Made by a program: the position numbers and the translations under genes | Assembly: GCA_034401795.1 (NCBI GenBank) | Contig: CM067369.1 | Location: 133,829,350 to 133,893,349 of the forward strand | Source: Chaetoderma sp. LZ-2023a | Lineage: Eukaryota; Mollusca; Caudofoveata; Chaetodermatida; Chaetodermatidae | DNA: 64,000 nucleotides | Reading direction: 5' to 3' | The notes under the pieces: generated by a model | What the model saw: only the letters and a program-made list of their open reading frames with translations | Told to the model about the DNA's origin: nothing | Database searches by the model: none | Shown here: one piece after another, positions 41,160 to 54,161 of the stretch | Position numbering within the stretch: the stretch's first letter is position 1 | Layout of the letters: every line of letters starts with the position of its first letter

Positions 41160-42400
41160 ATGTTTTTGCTACCTGGACTATTTGCAGTCATACATGTAGG
41201 CATCTCTGTTTATCAAGAAAGGAATGTTCTTGACACCTGGACTGTTTGCAGTCATACCTATAGGCAGGTCTGTGGTAAGGCCTGATTTTGGGCCGCTTTA
41301 CTCTGAGTTCAAATAGCTTCCCCATTCTGGTTCTGGTCTAAAAGACATATTCGCCTCAGTTAATCAATTCACCGGCCTTGAGGATGAAATGGTTATAAAC
41401 AGTAATTGCCAGGAGCATGAAAATCAATTGTTTGCACACCTAGGCTTGGACCTGTCTATAGGTCACTGGCTACTTATTGTTCTTATTTATTTATTTCAAT
41501 CTGTTACTCAGATGATCAGTATATACAAATTGTTCTGCTAGCAGCAGCACATACCTAAGCTTTTGTAAACCAGACTAGAACCCGCCTCCTGAATTTCAGT
41601 GTTTACCAAGCAAAACTCTCAACAAATGCGTTAATCAAAGCTGATATTTTTTACATCTTATTTATTGATAAAATCTCTTAGATTGTGGTGTTCTCATTTA
41701 TTGCCTTTAAATAGTGCTACTGAGAAAAGTTTTACATTCAGGATTAACTTTGGTTATGACCAGCGACTGACATGTGACATTGTTACATTTTCTATATTTA
41801 ATAGAATGTTGGCAAGCCAGCAATCTAACTTCTAAGTTTGACATATTATTTCAGCACCATTAAATATAGCAGTTGACTAATTTACAGCTGTGGTTTAATT
41901 GCTGATAGAGAAGATTTGCCTGTAGAAACTTAGCTTCAAAGTTCACTAGGAGTTTGCTCCTTCCCTCTGACTGTGATAAGCAGTGCGTGTACAGAGGGAT
42001 TATTGGAATTTGTTCCTATCCCATGCTCTGAAAAGCTTTGTGTGTACAGCTTGTACTGGGCTCATTGAAAGTTTACTTCATCACCATTGCACTGATAGGC
42101 CGGGTCAGCAATTTATTGCCCACATATGACCAAAATCACTCTTGATTCCTGCTGCTCTGCATCTAAAATGGCAGCTAGTTCTTGTCCATCAGGCATGTGC
42201 TAACACTTAATTTACTCTAAAACACTTCCAATCACACAAAACACTTAAAGCTTTTGACTTTAGTTAACAACTTTCACAACTTGTTATCACTATCTTATTA
42301 CACAAACTAACAACAGAAAATGCTAATTTTTTAGATTAATTATAGCATTTTGTTAAGAAATAACTGATCTGGTTAAAAGCCATAAGCACAATGATCTCAG
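41160..42400. other. Flank of the inner DIRS element, no gene recognised
   Basis: Begins with two copies of the CTGGACTGTTTGCAGTCATA repeat (about 41170 and 41232) that also occurs twice left of the inner element. The rest is AT-rich with no recognisable coding. Confidence 0.4.
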
Positions 42401-42769
42401 CATGTCTCTCGTGGAACTTCGGCTGACTGAGTGGTGATTGGCTAGAATACTAATATTGTCTAATATGGTAGTTCATAGACCTACATGGAGATTGTTGTAA
42501 CTAATAGGATAGCGAGAGTAGATAGCAGCCATTGTAGCACACACACGCATGCACGCACACACTCACCCGCACACAGGCACACACGCACGCACACATGCAC
42601 GCACGCACGCACGCACACACTAATGTTACGTCCCTGATAACGCGGGTTACTTGGTAAATAATGGCCAATTATTAGCTCATGTGGCCAGAATGATCCAAGT
42701 GAGCTTATGCCATGCCGACCAGCTTATGCCATGCCGCCCGTCCGTCATCAGTCCATCCGTCTACGTTTG

Positions 42770-43640
42770 CTTAGAAACGCTACTCCTCATTAACAGCATG
42801 GCGGATTTCCAATTAATTTGACATAATTGATCCTATGGGGTAGGCTTTAGAATTTACATACAGAATTTTGATTGGTCAATGTTTTCGGCGGCCATCTTGA
42901 AATTTCCGATATATTGATGGAAATCATTGAAAACGCTACTCCTCATTAATTGCTTGGGCAATTTCTACCAGACTTAGCTGGGATGATAGCACGCTGGTAT
43001 GGTTCAGAACTTGTCTACTGAATTCTGATTGGTACATTTTTCCGCCGGACATCTTGGATTTTCTGAAAATTTCTGGAAATCACTAAAAAAAAACTACCCG
43101 TCGATAACCAATAGGCTGATTTCAATCAAACTCGGCTAGAAGAACCCCAGCAAAGGATGCTTCAGAACGTGTTTACGGAATTTTGATTGGTCCCGTTTTT
43201 CTTGAATTTTCCGAAAAATCGGTTAAAACGATATGCCTCATTAATTGCTTGGGCAATTTCAAACAGACATAGCTGGGAGGAGAGTACGCTGGTATGGTTA
43301 AGAACTTGTATACAGAATTTTGACTGGTCAATTTTTCCGGCAGTCATCTTGAATTTTCCGAAAAGTGGCGGGAAATCGTTTAAAACGCTACTCCTCATTA
43401 ACTGCTTGAGAAATGTCAACCAGACTTGACTGGAAGGATACTAGGCTGGTAGGTCTTCAAAACTTGTATACAGAATTTTGATTGTTCAATTTTTCCGGCG
43501 GCCATCTTGGATTTTCTGAAAATTTCTGGAAATCAGGTAAAAGGCTACCCCTCATTAGCCGCTTGAACGAGTTCAAGCGAACTCGGCTGGAAGAACCCTA
43601 AAGTGGTATGCTTCAGAGGTTGTATACAGAATTTTGATTG
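42770..43640. repeat. Tandem array, period about 150 bases, about six copies
   Basis: CGCTACTCCTCATTAA-like blocks near 42778, 42930, 43227, 43385 and 43545 alternate with GAATTTTGATTGGTC and GCCATCTTGGATTTTC blocks. Confidence 0.8.
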
Positions 43641-43655
43641 GCCAATTTGTTCGAT

Positions 43656-43759
43656 GGCTATAGTTTTCAGGAAATTGATAGTCAGGGCATTCGGGGATCG
43701 ATCAATCCCAACACGGCGAAGTGATGGGCGGGACATAGCTAAAACTGGAAACGTCCATT
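43656..43759 (+). mobile_element. Family 2 composite MITE, 3' fragment
   Basis: TATAGTTTTCAGGAAATTG, GGGGATCGATCAATCCC and AAAACTGGAAACGTCCATT. Confidence 0.6.
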
Positions 43760-44082
43760 ATTAGCTGTTCTGAATCGCGTCACAGATATAATCCCGATCT
43801 GATCTGTAACATAGCATTGATCTATTTCGAGGTGATTTTTAAAAACATTATGTTTTTCCTTTGCCCGAGTTTTGCATTTCGCTATTCCATTGCTGCTTAT
43901 ATCCCCACCCACACCACCCACCCCCACCCCCTTACTGGTATTTTAATGCTTGGCGTATCCTATTTGATTCTTTATTAACGATTTGCGCATTTTGTATATT
44001 CTACCGTGACATTTTGTATAGGCTACTCCGATTGTATATTCAATTTTCAATTCACTGCGATTACTGTTAGGCATCCACTGCT

Positions 44083-44297
44083 TAAACCTTTCTCCCATGA
44101 ATTTATTCAAGAATATTTCAATTTTCTGATAGAAAATGTCCATTTGCAGACCAGAAGAAGACTATTTTTGATCGGTTATCGAGCCAGTCATTCCAGTGAT
44201 AAATTCTCAAAACTAGTCTTCTATTGGTCTGCAAATGGACATTTCTCAAGACCACTGCAGAAGCCGTTTTTAGCTGATATAAGTCTTAAAGGGTTAA
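44083..44297. repeat. Family 3 hairpin MITE, full length
   Basis: TTAAACCTTTCTCCCATGAA to AAGTCTTAAAGGGTTAAT, with GTCCATTTGCAGACCAG pairing CTGCAAATGGAC. Confidence 0.8.
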
Positions 44298-44825
44298 TCC
44301 AATCAAAGCAATTATTATTAAAATACCTGTATATACCTATTAATCCGTTTTAAGTCATTGTTTAACGGTTCCATTGTTCAACCACTCTCTAATCTTTTAC
44401 ATTCTGAAACCATACCGCTCAGACGCCTTTGTGTTTCATAATTATCAAACAATGTTGTCTGAAGCATTTCTCTAAAATCAGTCACTCTTTGTATTTGAGT
44501 TGCATTAATTCTTGTATATAAACCCTGTAAATATTCTACTTGTCACCTGACGAAGCAGATATTATGCGCGAAAGCTCGTCAAAATAAACTAAGTTAGACC
44601 CGTTTTACAGGTCGAACTTTCTGTAGCGCCGCGCTAATGAAGACTGGTTGATTTATATAGTGGACTGTTGTCATTTTCAGTCAGATTTAGCTGACACGGC
44701 ACAAGAGAAGTTCGACTTATAAATCGGGCCTAAGTCTTAAAAGGTACTACCTTTGAATATAGAATATGAGGCTATTCATTCACGTGTCTGTCCTGCAATT
44801 CTTATCTTAATTCTGAACAAGACAA

Positions 44826-45229
44826 TAATGTATTGATCATATGACGTTATAATCAACTACGTCACATGCAGGCTGACGTCATAATCAGTTACATCATGAA
44901 TGACCCGATATAGTCCGTCATAAACGCTTAATAGTCCGCCAAGTTGTACGAATTGTATGTTTTTACTATTTAATAAACATTCTGTTCAATGTTTTGAAAC
45001 TAATTTGACTGGACGCTATTGCTTAGCTGTATAGTTTTTGTGGAAACTCCCATAGTGTATCTCCATAGCGCCCCTAGGTTTTGCCCCCCCCCCCCCCCCC
45101 CCCCACCTCTCCCCTCCCACCCCACCCCCATCCCCCCACCCCAGTCAAAGTATGTTCCCACACACCCAGAGTGTGGGTGGAGCTTAGCTAGAGATGGGTG
45201 GGGCATAGCTAAAACCGGATTCATCCATT
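44826..45229 (+). mobile_element. Family 2 composite MITE, copy 3, with poly-C insertion
   Basis: TGACGTCA at 44874, TTAATAAACATTCTGTTCAA block, then a 21-base C run at 45084-45104 and C-rich DNA, ending AAACCGGATTCATCCATT. Confidence 0.65.
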
Positions 45230-46957
45230 TGACAGATGGGTCCTTGAAATATTATTAAACACTCGTCAAAAGAAGCATATTGTTTGCACACAATCTAGGC
45301 AATAAGTCTCAAATACACGACATGTACACGCAGATAGGGATGCATGGCGTGTGTCCTTTGTTCACTAATTGCACTAGGCGCTATTGTGCGTCAGTCAAAT
45401 GTTCTCCGTGATATCTAGTAGGCCTGATCTGGTTTTATCTAAGATGACTTTTTTGTTTGCATAGCGAGCTCTGTAGGCTATACATATCGTCACATCTACC
45501 ATATGGGAGCCAAGAACCTTTGTCTTAGTCCCTCTCAACAATGAACTTATATATGTTCCTCAATTTCGATACAGCAGTTTAATATTTAGAAATTAATGTT
45601 ACCGGAAGCGTTTGCGTTTCCCTAGTCTGAGTTCTCTGACTCTGCCCTATAAAACATTCTGATATATGACGGGAGAGATATCAGATTTTGATAGGGCAGT
45701 GTCAGAGAACTCGGACAACAGTTTCCCGTCAAATTTGTTTCACGATGTTCTTCAGAATAGGTTAACATGTTTCCAAAAACAAAAACAGAAACATGTTAGT
45801 TATAGTTAGTACAATTCAGTCCAATTATGTTCAAAATATTCAACAGTAGGCCTAGGTTTCATTTTAATTTTTTGGAAATTAAGTTATTTCTATGCTGTAC
45901 TCAGAGACTTAAAGTATGTTAAGTCCATGGCTGTCCGCTATAAAGACCTTGTCTAGTCCGCGCTGTTGACAGGGTTAGCTAAGTTCGTTTTCTGAACTGT
46001 TGATTTTATCATTCGCGGAGGTAGGCGTAATTTACAAAGATAACGAATTTCATTGGTCAAATTGGTAATCCTTTAAAATGGTTTGCGTTCGATATAGGTC
46101 GTTCGTGACGCAAATGCATTGGTTAGAATAACTAGTTCACCAAAGTCGGGGTATTTCTTATCTAAACAGATAAATAGACGTTATATCTCCCCTCGCCTAC
46201 AATCATAGAGTTAGATAGCCGTAGAGCGCTTAAATGCGCGTACCTTCAATATAGAACGCGTTGTCCTGACCGCTGGTGACGTGAATTCAGTAAAACGCAA
46301 GTGCGCATGTCCGGGTATCACTGACCGACTGACGCAGACGATCAGCAGCATATAATATCTTTCGAAGGGGACCCATTTCTCTTCTGCTAATTGCAAGAGA
46401 AAATGAACGACGCAAATCTATATATTTTTAGCTGAAATAAAATCGTGTTGGCTATATTAATCTGACACTTTATTCGACTACGCAATATAATTAGTAACAC
46501 AAAAAATAGACGTATTCAAGAACAGCTATGTGGCTTCCAACAGTACCTTTCTGACTGGTTCCCATTTTCAGCAAGACGGGTGCATGAGTCCCAGATATGT
46601 AAATGTTTATATGTTATATGACACCTTCAAGATGGTCGCCAAACCGAACATGTGACAATTTGGAAAGTGCCAAATTCGGGTTCGCGAGTTGAAACAATCT
46701 ACAGAAATATATTTTTCCAAAATATATCAAATAAAACGGTAAAATGTCCGCCAGAATGATCCAATGTGATTGGTCGCTGGGGATATCCTTTTTAGTTTTG
46801 GATTTGGTTTAAATAGAATTTATTTTGTGTTCAAATGGGAGCACGATAAGACATGTGTCTTATAACCGTCTCTCCCATACACATGCAGATACAATACAAT
46901 GAAAACGTCAAGGTGGCGGATTGTAAAAATAATAAATGGCATTTTTACACTACAACG
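45230..46957. other. No gene recognised
   Basis: Contains the isolated hairpin at 45624-45716 and a decayed family 1 right arm near 45815-45850. Confidence 0.4.
45624..45716. repeat. Isolated long hairpin
   Basis: AGTCTGAGTTCTCTGACTCT with CTGCCCTAT pairs with ATAGGGCAG and TGTCAGAGAACTCGGAC; arms of about 40 bases, loop about 12. Not one of the four families. Confidence 0.65.
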
Positions 46958-47156
46958 CTCAAGCCAACCAAAAACGGCTTTCATTCGCAGACCAAGACAA
47001 TACCAGTCCCGGAAATTCACCGCTGGAATGATTGGCTCAATAACGGAGCCAGTCATTCCAGTGGTAAAGCGTAAAATAATGATCCTGTCCCGATCCACAA
47101 ATGGCCTTATGAGAAAATTGATATTATCTTAAGCACATTTGAGCGTTAAAGGGTTA
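46958..47156. repeat. Family 3 hairpin MITE
   Basis: AACCAAAAACGGCTTTCATT, stem CACCGCTGGAATGATTGGCT with AGCCAGTCATTCCAGTGGT, end GCGTTAAAGGGTTAA. Confidence 0.75.
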
Positions 47157-47302
47157 AAGATAAATGGAATAACAAATTATAGGAAGATAACCTCATTTTA
47201 TACCAGCTGTTCAGATTATATCCAACACATAAAATACAAATGGTATTTTAAACAAATTCTGCTACCTCGTTCCCTTGGTGGCTAGAGATTGGGAGACAAA
47301 AA

Positions 47303-47600
47303 GGAATCCAATCTGTCACTCAAACATCAGGATGTAGGCCTACTGGCGTTATGATCAAAATACATCGCTTGTTATAGCTGACGTCAAAAGCATATGGCGT
47401 GTGTACAGCAAATGTCCGACGATAGACGTCTGAATTGCGTGCCTTTGCTGAATTTACAATCTAATAACTATATTGTTGAATTATTTAAAAACTAACTTGA
47501 AATGTAATGTTGCTGCTATTAACAAAATATCAAAATATTCCAACAGCTGGCCTATATAGTTCCCATAAGGTCTAGCTGGATTCCGGGAGTGTGGTGGTCC
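47303..47600 (+). mobile_element. Family 2-related element, diverged
   Basis: AATCTGTCACTCAAACATC as in the 21869 copy, TGACGTCA at 47379, and a family 1-like hairpin at about 47475-47550. Confidence 0.45.
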
Positions 47601-48610
47601 CGCAATCGATTCCAGCACACGCCTGAGCTTTGGACGTACACTTAGTAAACTTGAGTAGAATTCTTGAGTGCCGCTTCGGTGCTCAGTTCGTGACTTCCAG
47701 AGGAGCAGATCCACCAATTATATGACGTCATAAACATGGCCGACAAACCATTCATTGGAAATGTTCGAAAGTACCAGATTTGAGTTTGGGAGATGAAAGA
47801 ACCTATAAGAAATTTTCGTCATCAAAATCGAGTTAGAAATTTCAGAATAACCGCCGGAATGCTCTCATTTCATTTGTCTATGACGGTCATGACTTACACG
47901 CTATTAAGTTCCTTTGAACAAAATTGAATGAATAGTCTTTAGCGCATGGACAAATTTACACAGTTTTAATCAAATCATCTTCTGTTGAACAAACTTAATT
48001 CTCTGCATCGTCTAGAGTATGTATGCGGAGTTTAGTAAGATTCAACTTGACGGTTTCAGAGACTAGAAACGTCCCGCAAAATTGCAGAAAATTCAAAATG
48101 GTCGCCGACCCATGTAACCAATCAGATTTGTTCAATACCAGACACTAGTCCTTAGTAGTACCTGCTTAGTAGCATGTGAAGTTCGAGTTTGATTCCAATC
48201 ATACTTTTGAAGTTACGAACCTTTGAAAAATTCGATAGAATAAAAATTTCAATAATGGGAACAATCACAATATGTTCTGTTCTGTTTCCGTATATTCCTT
48301 CACTAGATTGGAGCACCGACGTAGAAGTGGTAGATAATATTAAATTGCAATGTCTCACTATCACACATGCAAATATCCCATCACCCGGAAAAGTTCATAA
48401 AATTCATGAGAAGTAAAATATGCTGAAGCTCTTGGACGCCTAATTATTTTGGAGACGGGCGATAAAATACTGAACTCAGAAATTCCGACTGTGAGAGGGT
48501 TATACGCGCTCTATGGTTATCTAACTCTATGCCTACAACCGATAGAGGGATCCATTCTAGATAAGCTCCTCCCACTTTTTTTAACACATGTTGGAATCAA
48601 TTTTAGTTAA
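47601..48610. other. No gene recognised
   Basis: AAAATGGTCGCCGACCCATG near 48095 recalls AAGATGGTCGCCAAACCGAAC near 46630, so a diverged repeat. TGACGTCA at 47723. Confidence 0.4.
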
Positions 48611-48707
48611 AGCTGATGAACATTTTGAAAGTAATTTGAGCAAGGGTATTGCTACCTACGGCAATAATAGCTTCCCGGAGTCAAATTAGTTTCTAAATAT
48701 TTAACAG
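48611..48707. repeat. Family 1 hairpin
   Basis: GCTGATGAACATTTTGAAAG pairs with AGTTTCTAAATATTTAACAG. Confidence 0.6.
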
Positions 48708-48918
48708 AATGTTTATTAAACTGTACATTTATAAAACGCAATGCAATTCGTACACTTGTGACGGACTTTTCGATTTTCCTGAAGACTGTGGCATCAGATA
48801 ATGACGTCAGATGCGTGATCGACAGAACAGATCCATTCATTATAACCCAGCGCTTCCCACGTAGATCGTGTTGTACCGTATCCATTCTAGACTCGCACAT
48901 TCGCAAACACATGTCTTC

Positions 48919-49242
48919 AATGGAGGAATCCAGTTTTGTCTATCTATAACTAAGCTTTACCCACACTGCCAGTGTTAGGATCGATCGATCCCTGAACTTC
49001 ACGACGATTAATTTCCAGAAAGTTATACAGGTAAGCTGCTGCCTTTCAAAATATTCAACAGCATGTTTATTAAATAGTAAAGACATACAATTCGTACAAT
49101 AACGCTTAGTCCGGCATCAATTAAGCGTTCGTGACGAACTTACCTACGCCATTCATGATGTAATTGATTATGACGTCAACATACACACCGCATAGTTGAT
49201 TATGACGTCATATGGTTGATGGATAAAATGGAATTCCCCATT
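48919..49242 (-). mobile_element. Family 2 composite MITE, copy 4
   Basis: Reverse orientation: AATGGAGGAATCCAGTTTT, GATCGATCGATCCC, reduced family 1 part, then TGACGTCA at 49171 and 49203, ending GGAATTCCCCATT. Confidence 0.7.
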
Positions 49243-49476
49243 GTCAATGCTTCCACATATTAAACGTACTGAAGAGTTGGTGACAATTCACTGGACGTTA
49301 CTACTTGCCTTATGTATCATCAAGGCCATTCAGCCACATTGTTTTCAAAATAATCAACAGTACGATTATCCTACATCAACATGGCATGGTATGCACCAAT
49401 AACATTCACGTTAAAATGAACTTAACACCAATAGAACGTGAAAATCCAGTGTCTCAATTTCAAGACTACTGGAAAG

Positions 49477-49560
49477 CAGTTGAATATTTTGAAGCTAATT
49501 TGAACCTGTTTATAGGCAGCAACAGGTCCCACTCGAAATGGTTTCAAATATATTCAACAG
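49477..49560. repeat. Family 1 hairpin
   Basis: CAGTTGAATATTTTGAAGCT pairs with GTTTCAAATATATTCAACAG. Confidence 0.65.
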
Positions 49561-50820
49561 AATATTATTTAGTCTCTGCATCATAAAGAATTTGTCGTGT
49601 TTTGTGTGCAATGGCTATTGGCTAAATGGTTAAGATATATATATATATATCAATATCGGCCTACTAACCTCATAGTATAGGGATACCTCTATCGAATATA
49701 AACATGCAATGTAGGCCTATATAATATCCGTATCCTTTTCAAATGTCATTTTACGTAAACTTATTCACTGCCATTAATAGAGCGGTAATCTAACCCAAAA
49801 GACTATACTAACCCGGGAAAATAGCTCTTCAAGCTGGTTTTGGTCTCGTTGGAAACGGAATTTCATCCTCTATAACATATCTAAAATCCGCCAAAAATCC
49901 GTTTTTGGGAAATCATACACTACAATATGAAAACTAGTTAATTAAAATGCGTATAACGAGCTTTGTGTGATATAAAGCATTTAATCTGTCAAATTATGAA
50001 TGTATTTGTTATCTAGCCTGTTTTATATTACCTGATTCATTTACCATATATAATAAAACAACTACACATATTGATGCAAGGCATCAATGGTAAATAGCGT
50101 GGCCGGAGGTTATTATAATTCAAGTTGGGCTTCAAATTCATTTTATATATAATAAACAATTTGCAGTAGCACAACAGGTTCCCCACCAAAGACAGTGGCT
50201 ATATCTTGACCTTGGGCCCCTACATAGAACACAAAATAAATTATACATGTAGAACTGGTACAGTCACTATACACAATAAGAAGACATGGGATTCGAGTTA
50301 AAGTCAATGTACCATAAAGACATAGCCATTAGACAATGTGATAAATTGACAACATATTTGCAGGACAGAGAGAAGCGTGTTTATCTTGTTATATTAAGAT
50401 TTAATGTTACATTGGTTCTTACTATCATTTACAGTTTCTTACCTGTGCTATGTAGTGCTGATGGTGATTGCGATCGTGATAATGATAGTTTCTTGGTAGT
50501 GTGATATACTTAAGATGGCTGTAATGACATCAGCCTTGGATAGGATTAGCTATGGGCTATTGGAAGAAGCAGATTATATTTTGGGGCCGTCCGGCCATCT
50601 TTCCATCCATCTTGTTGACGATATGTGTAAATTCTGGGTTTTTTTATTTGATAATTCAGATTCTATCCGGAGATAAATTATGGGATATATAGAAAGATTT
50701 TCACATTATTTCGTACAGCACTAGTACATAATAATAGATATTGAGTTCTGTATGGCTAGATGTTCGAAAAGTGGTTACAAACAGAGTACATAGATATCGG
50801 TACGTAAATTATTAGCATCT
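49561..50820. other. AT-rich, no gene recognised
   Basis: No convincing coding sequence or repeat. Confidence 0.4.
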
Positions 50821-51180
50821 GACAACTTTTGGTCGTTACTAAGTTGTGTATTATAAAATTATTTTATGGTGGAATTTTTAAAAATCAATATTTTATTAGC
50901 TTATTCTTATATCTATCTGACATTTTGGGGACGAACCTATTACAGACAGTAGGCTACCGAAAACCGTGGATCTGCCAAAACTTGTGCACATCTTTGCCAT
51001 GGAATTGTGCATTATGAAATTACTTCATGGTACACATTCTTAAGTTTGATACTTTATTAGCGTATTCATATACTGATCTGACCATATGTATGAATTTAGA
51101 ACCGAATAGGGGCCTAACCTATTGCAGACAGTATGGTACAGAAAATCACTGATCTGTCAAAATTTAAGCCAATTTTTGCT
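50821..51180. repeat. Tandem duplication, period about 161-180 bases
   Basis: GTGTATTATAAAATTATTTT recurs as GTGCATTATGAAATTACTTC, and CCTATTACAGACAGTAGG as CCTATTGCAGACAGTATGG. Confidence 0.75.
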
Positions 51181-51554
51181 ATATCGTATTGGGTATTTAA
51201 AATCGAGTTTGAAGCAATAGCTGCCAGTCAAATTAGTTTCAACATCCTCAAAACCTTTATGAATGGTTATTTTGAAATTGAGATAATTATATTTCAGTGA
51301 TAAAAGCACATAACATATGGTAATGTGTCGTTTGAGATGTATCCTTGAATAAGTGGAGCTGTTGCTAATGTTTTGGTGGCGATAGATTTAAATGGTAGTG
51401 TACATTTGATAATTAGATGCATATTAACGTTAGAGGAGTTACTAAGGCATCGTATACACATATCTTTATCCAATTATCAATGCATCATATTCACTTTCAT
51501 TATCATGATCAGAAACAATAAGTTCAATCATGTTCCTACATCTATCACCATCAC

Positions 51555-51930
51555 AATGAACCTTTCCGGTTTTAGCTATGCCCTGTCCATCTCTAGCTAA
51601 GCTCCACCCACACCTCGCTCGTGTTGGGATCGGTCGATCTCTGAACACCCTGACTATCAATTTCTAAAAAACTGCACAAGATGTTGAATATTTTGAAGGC
51701 AGCAACAGCGCCCAGTCAAATTAGTTTCAAAATATTCAATAGCATGTTTATTAAATAGCAAAGAATTACAAAGTCATACAATTCATACGTGTCAGACTAT
51801 TCGAGATTTGATGACGGTCTGTATGGAACCCTTTGTGATGTAGTGATTGTAACGTCATCATATACGCGCTGAGTTGATTATGACGTCTTACGAGGTCTGA
51901 TGAGTCTGATGATAGATGGAGACTTGGAAA
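51555..51930 (-). mobile_element. Family 2 composite MITE, copy 5
   Basis: AATGAACCTTTCCGGTTTT, GGGATCGGTCGATC, a family 1 hairpin at 51680-51742, GTTTATTAAATAGCAAAG, and degenerate CRE sites (AACGTCATC, TGACGTCTT). Confidence 0.65.
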
Positions 51931-52107
51931 ATCTGAATTACCACATGCTGAAACACGCTTGAGGCCATTTTTACGACATGAGTTGTTTCACATTGATTTT
52001 TTAAAGAAGATTTACACTTACACCGAACAACTTTGTGGTCCAGGTTCTAAGTCAGTCGCCACATGTGTTAATTTTGTATCCTCAAGCTTCCATCCCCATT
52101 CTGTAGG

Positions 52108-52325
52108 AACAAGTGTGCTTCTTCTTCTTCTTTTCGTTCGCTGATCATACCGCCAGTCCTGTAAGTGACTATCGACATGGTTTATTAGAGTGCGCCGTGC
52201 GGCCTGGAACCTCCATCTTCAGCACTCAAGGTTTCTGTCTGGGTTACCTCACCCTTACCTCCTTTAGTCGCCTCTTACGACACGCAGAGGATACGGAAGG
52301 TGTATTCTAAGCCCCACCTACAGGG
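52108..52325 (-). mobile_element. SINE (Deu/Meta-like), full or nearly full length
   Basis: On the minus strand it begins GGGGCTTAGAATACACC, contains TGTCGTAAGAGGCGACTAA and ends CAGGACTGGCGGTATGATCA followed by an AAGAAGAAG tail. These blocks recur in metazoan SINEs of the Deu/MESC/Meta kind. It abuts the nuclease-like relic at 52330 and appears to have truncated it. Confidence 0.65.
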
Positions 52326-52329
52326 CAAA

Positions 52330-53766
52330 TCAAGTGTGCTTAGCATTAGGCTTTTCCATTGTACAATTTGGAGGTGTACAATGGTATGTAGCTGCTCGCT
52401 CTGTTGGTGGAAGTTTCTATGACTACCTTTTTGACATGCCTGTTGCTGCCATCCGCATGTACAAAACCTACCTCAGGCCATTCTATGTTTTAATCTGCTT
52501 CTCTCCATACAGAATTACCAATAGCTTCAGCTCGGCCTCATAACCTCTTGTGAAGTGTCATATGTACCAAACTTATCACTGAGTTGCCAGATCGCGTCTG
52601 AATATGTAACTTTCCTTAGAATGGAAGTTTTACCGTAACCGAACAAAGCTGAAGATGTGTCGCAGCCACTCCATGTATGAATGAATAGAAGCCGATGAAC
52701 AATCTCATCATCCAGATGTGCACGTACATATATCCCAGATACGGCATAGATTCCGGCTTTTCTTTTGACCTTTCTTTCCCTCTCATCTCAGAAATATGTC
52801 TGATAGGTCAGGTCTAAAATGGTACAAGTGGAGAACAAGAATGTCAGTGACATCAGCTACCACTGTCATGGTCTGGATATTAACAGATGCACGTTCTATG
52901 GCCGATGATACTATCAACGTGTCAGCATCATCTACTGCTTGGCGTACATTATGATTTTCAGCTGAAAGTTATCGTGCAAGTAAGGATATGAATTGACTCT
53001 TATTTTCTTCTTTTGCAAGAAAAACATTCTGGCTTGCATGAAACATTGCAGATTCATTGATCTTCACATATGCAGCTGACTTTCCCGATCTCCATTGATT
53101 CTCATGGGCTTTATTTGATGGTCCATTACAATAGCCATCAAAGACAATAACACGTTGACCATATCATGTTTCAACATACCTAACATACCTTACATATTGT
53201 TTAAGAATATCCTGATAATTTTCTTTTGTCTTTCACTTAACTCTGTAGAGTAATGCGCTTCCATCTAATACATATTTAGTTACAGTCTGAATTGACGGTT
53301 CAGCAACGTCTTGAATAAGGGCCTCGGCGAAGGTGCCTTATTCTGTTTGTGCATACAGAAATCGTTAAAGAGAGACGTTTGATAGGTTGTAAATATACAA
53401 AGTATGGCATCATATTTTCCGATCTTTCTACAAGTGCTATTAGTCTAGAAAACAGATTGCTTGTGTCAATATGAACTACATGTTGACCGACCGTGATGGC
53501 ATTTTGCATAGTAACTAGCGTCTTTACTTGATCAGCTTTCTTTAGCGAAACGTCAGGAACTTTGAGGTTATCAAACTTCTTTTGTGTTTTGGCTCCAACC
53601 TCTTCGGCTTGATCGCAGTTGATTCCATCATGATCACCGGCAGTTAGGCCAGATGCCAACGTTTCTTCATCTATGCCAAATGGTTCATAGGTGTCAAACC
53701 AGTCAATAACACTGAAGATTTGGACGTCGTGGTTGACTTTTGATTTTCCCAGCTCAACATGTTGCG
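52330..53766 (-). pseudogene. Decayed third copy of the nuclease-like family
   Basis: Reading down the minus strand: about 53766-53360 is a long open stretch (VIDWFDTYEPFGIDEETLAS, IDTSNLFSRLIALVERSENM). About 53310-53240 then gives KYVLDGSALLYRV, followed by VIVFDGYCNGPSNKAHENQW, RQAVDDADTLIVSSAIERAS, VVADVTDILVLHLYHF and WSGCDTSSALFGYG, the same ordered nuclease-like motifs as the intact copy at 7716-10946. Stops (such as after LLYRVK) and frame changes break it. Near 52400 a fragment LPPTERAATYH corresponds to NENLPPTSNSLKHH of the intact protein. The 3' part is cut near 52325, where a SINE begins, so no CXC cluster is visible. Identification is by motif order and seems firm; function of this copy is presumably lost. 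Confidence 0.75.
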
Positions 53767-54161
53767 TGCTTGTTATGAGTTGGAGTCAAGTGTATGCCTC
53801 TATAGGAAAGAAAGACATGTCCAAGTAGAACGTTTTTTCAAAATATTAAATATCAAAAAGGCTTTAAACAGTTTTGGCATCTTTTCTCTTTCTCACGCCC
53901 GTATAGACATTCATATCCACACGGATTAAGCCTAATGTTCGCACCTTATTTAACAAACAAGAGGTCAATGGCCTTGACTTTCATCTGCCTAACGCTTAAC
54001 GCTAGTAGGCATAGCCTACACATATTGTGCCTAAATAGCCGAAAATAATACGGGTTGTACTGGCTGAATGTTTCGTTATTGGTTCTAACAACAAAAACCA
54101 TACGCCCTAACTTTACTGATAAATTAAATCGCATAGAATAACCGCGCACTACCCCAGACAC
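53767..54161. other. No gene recognised
   Basis: 5' flank of the third nuclease-family relic; nothing identifiable. Confidence 0.4.
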
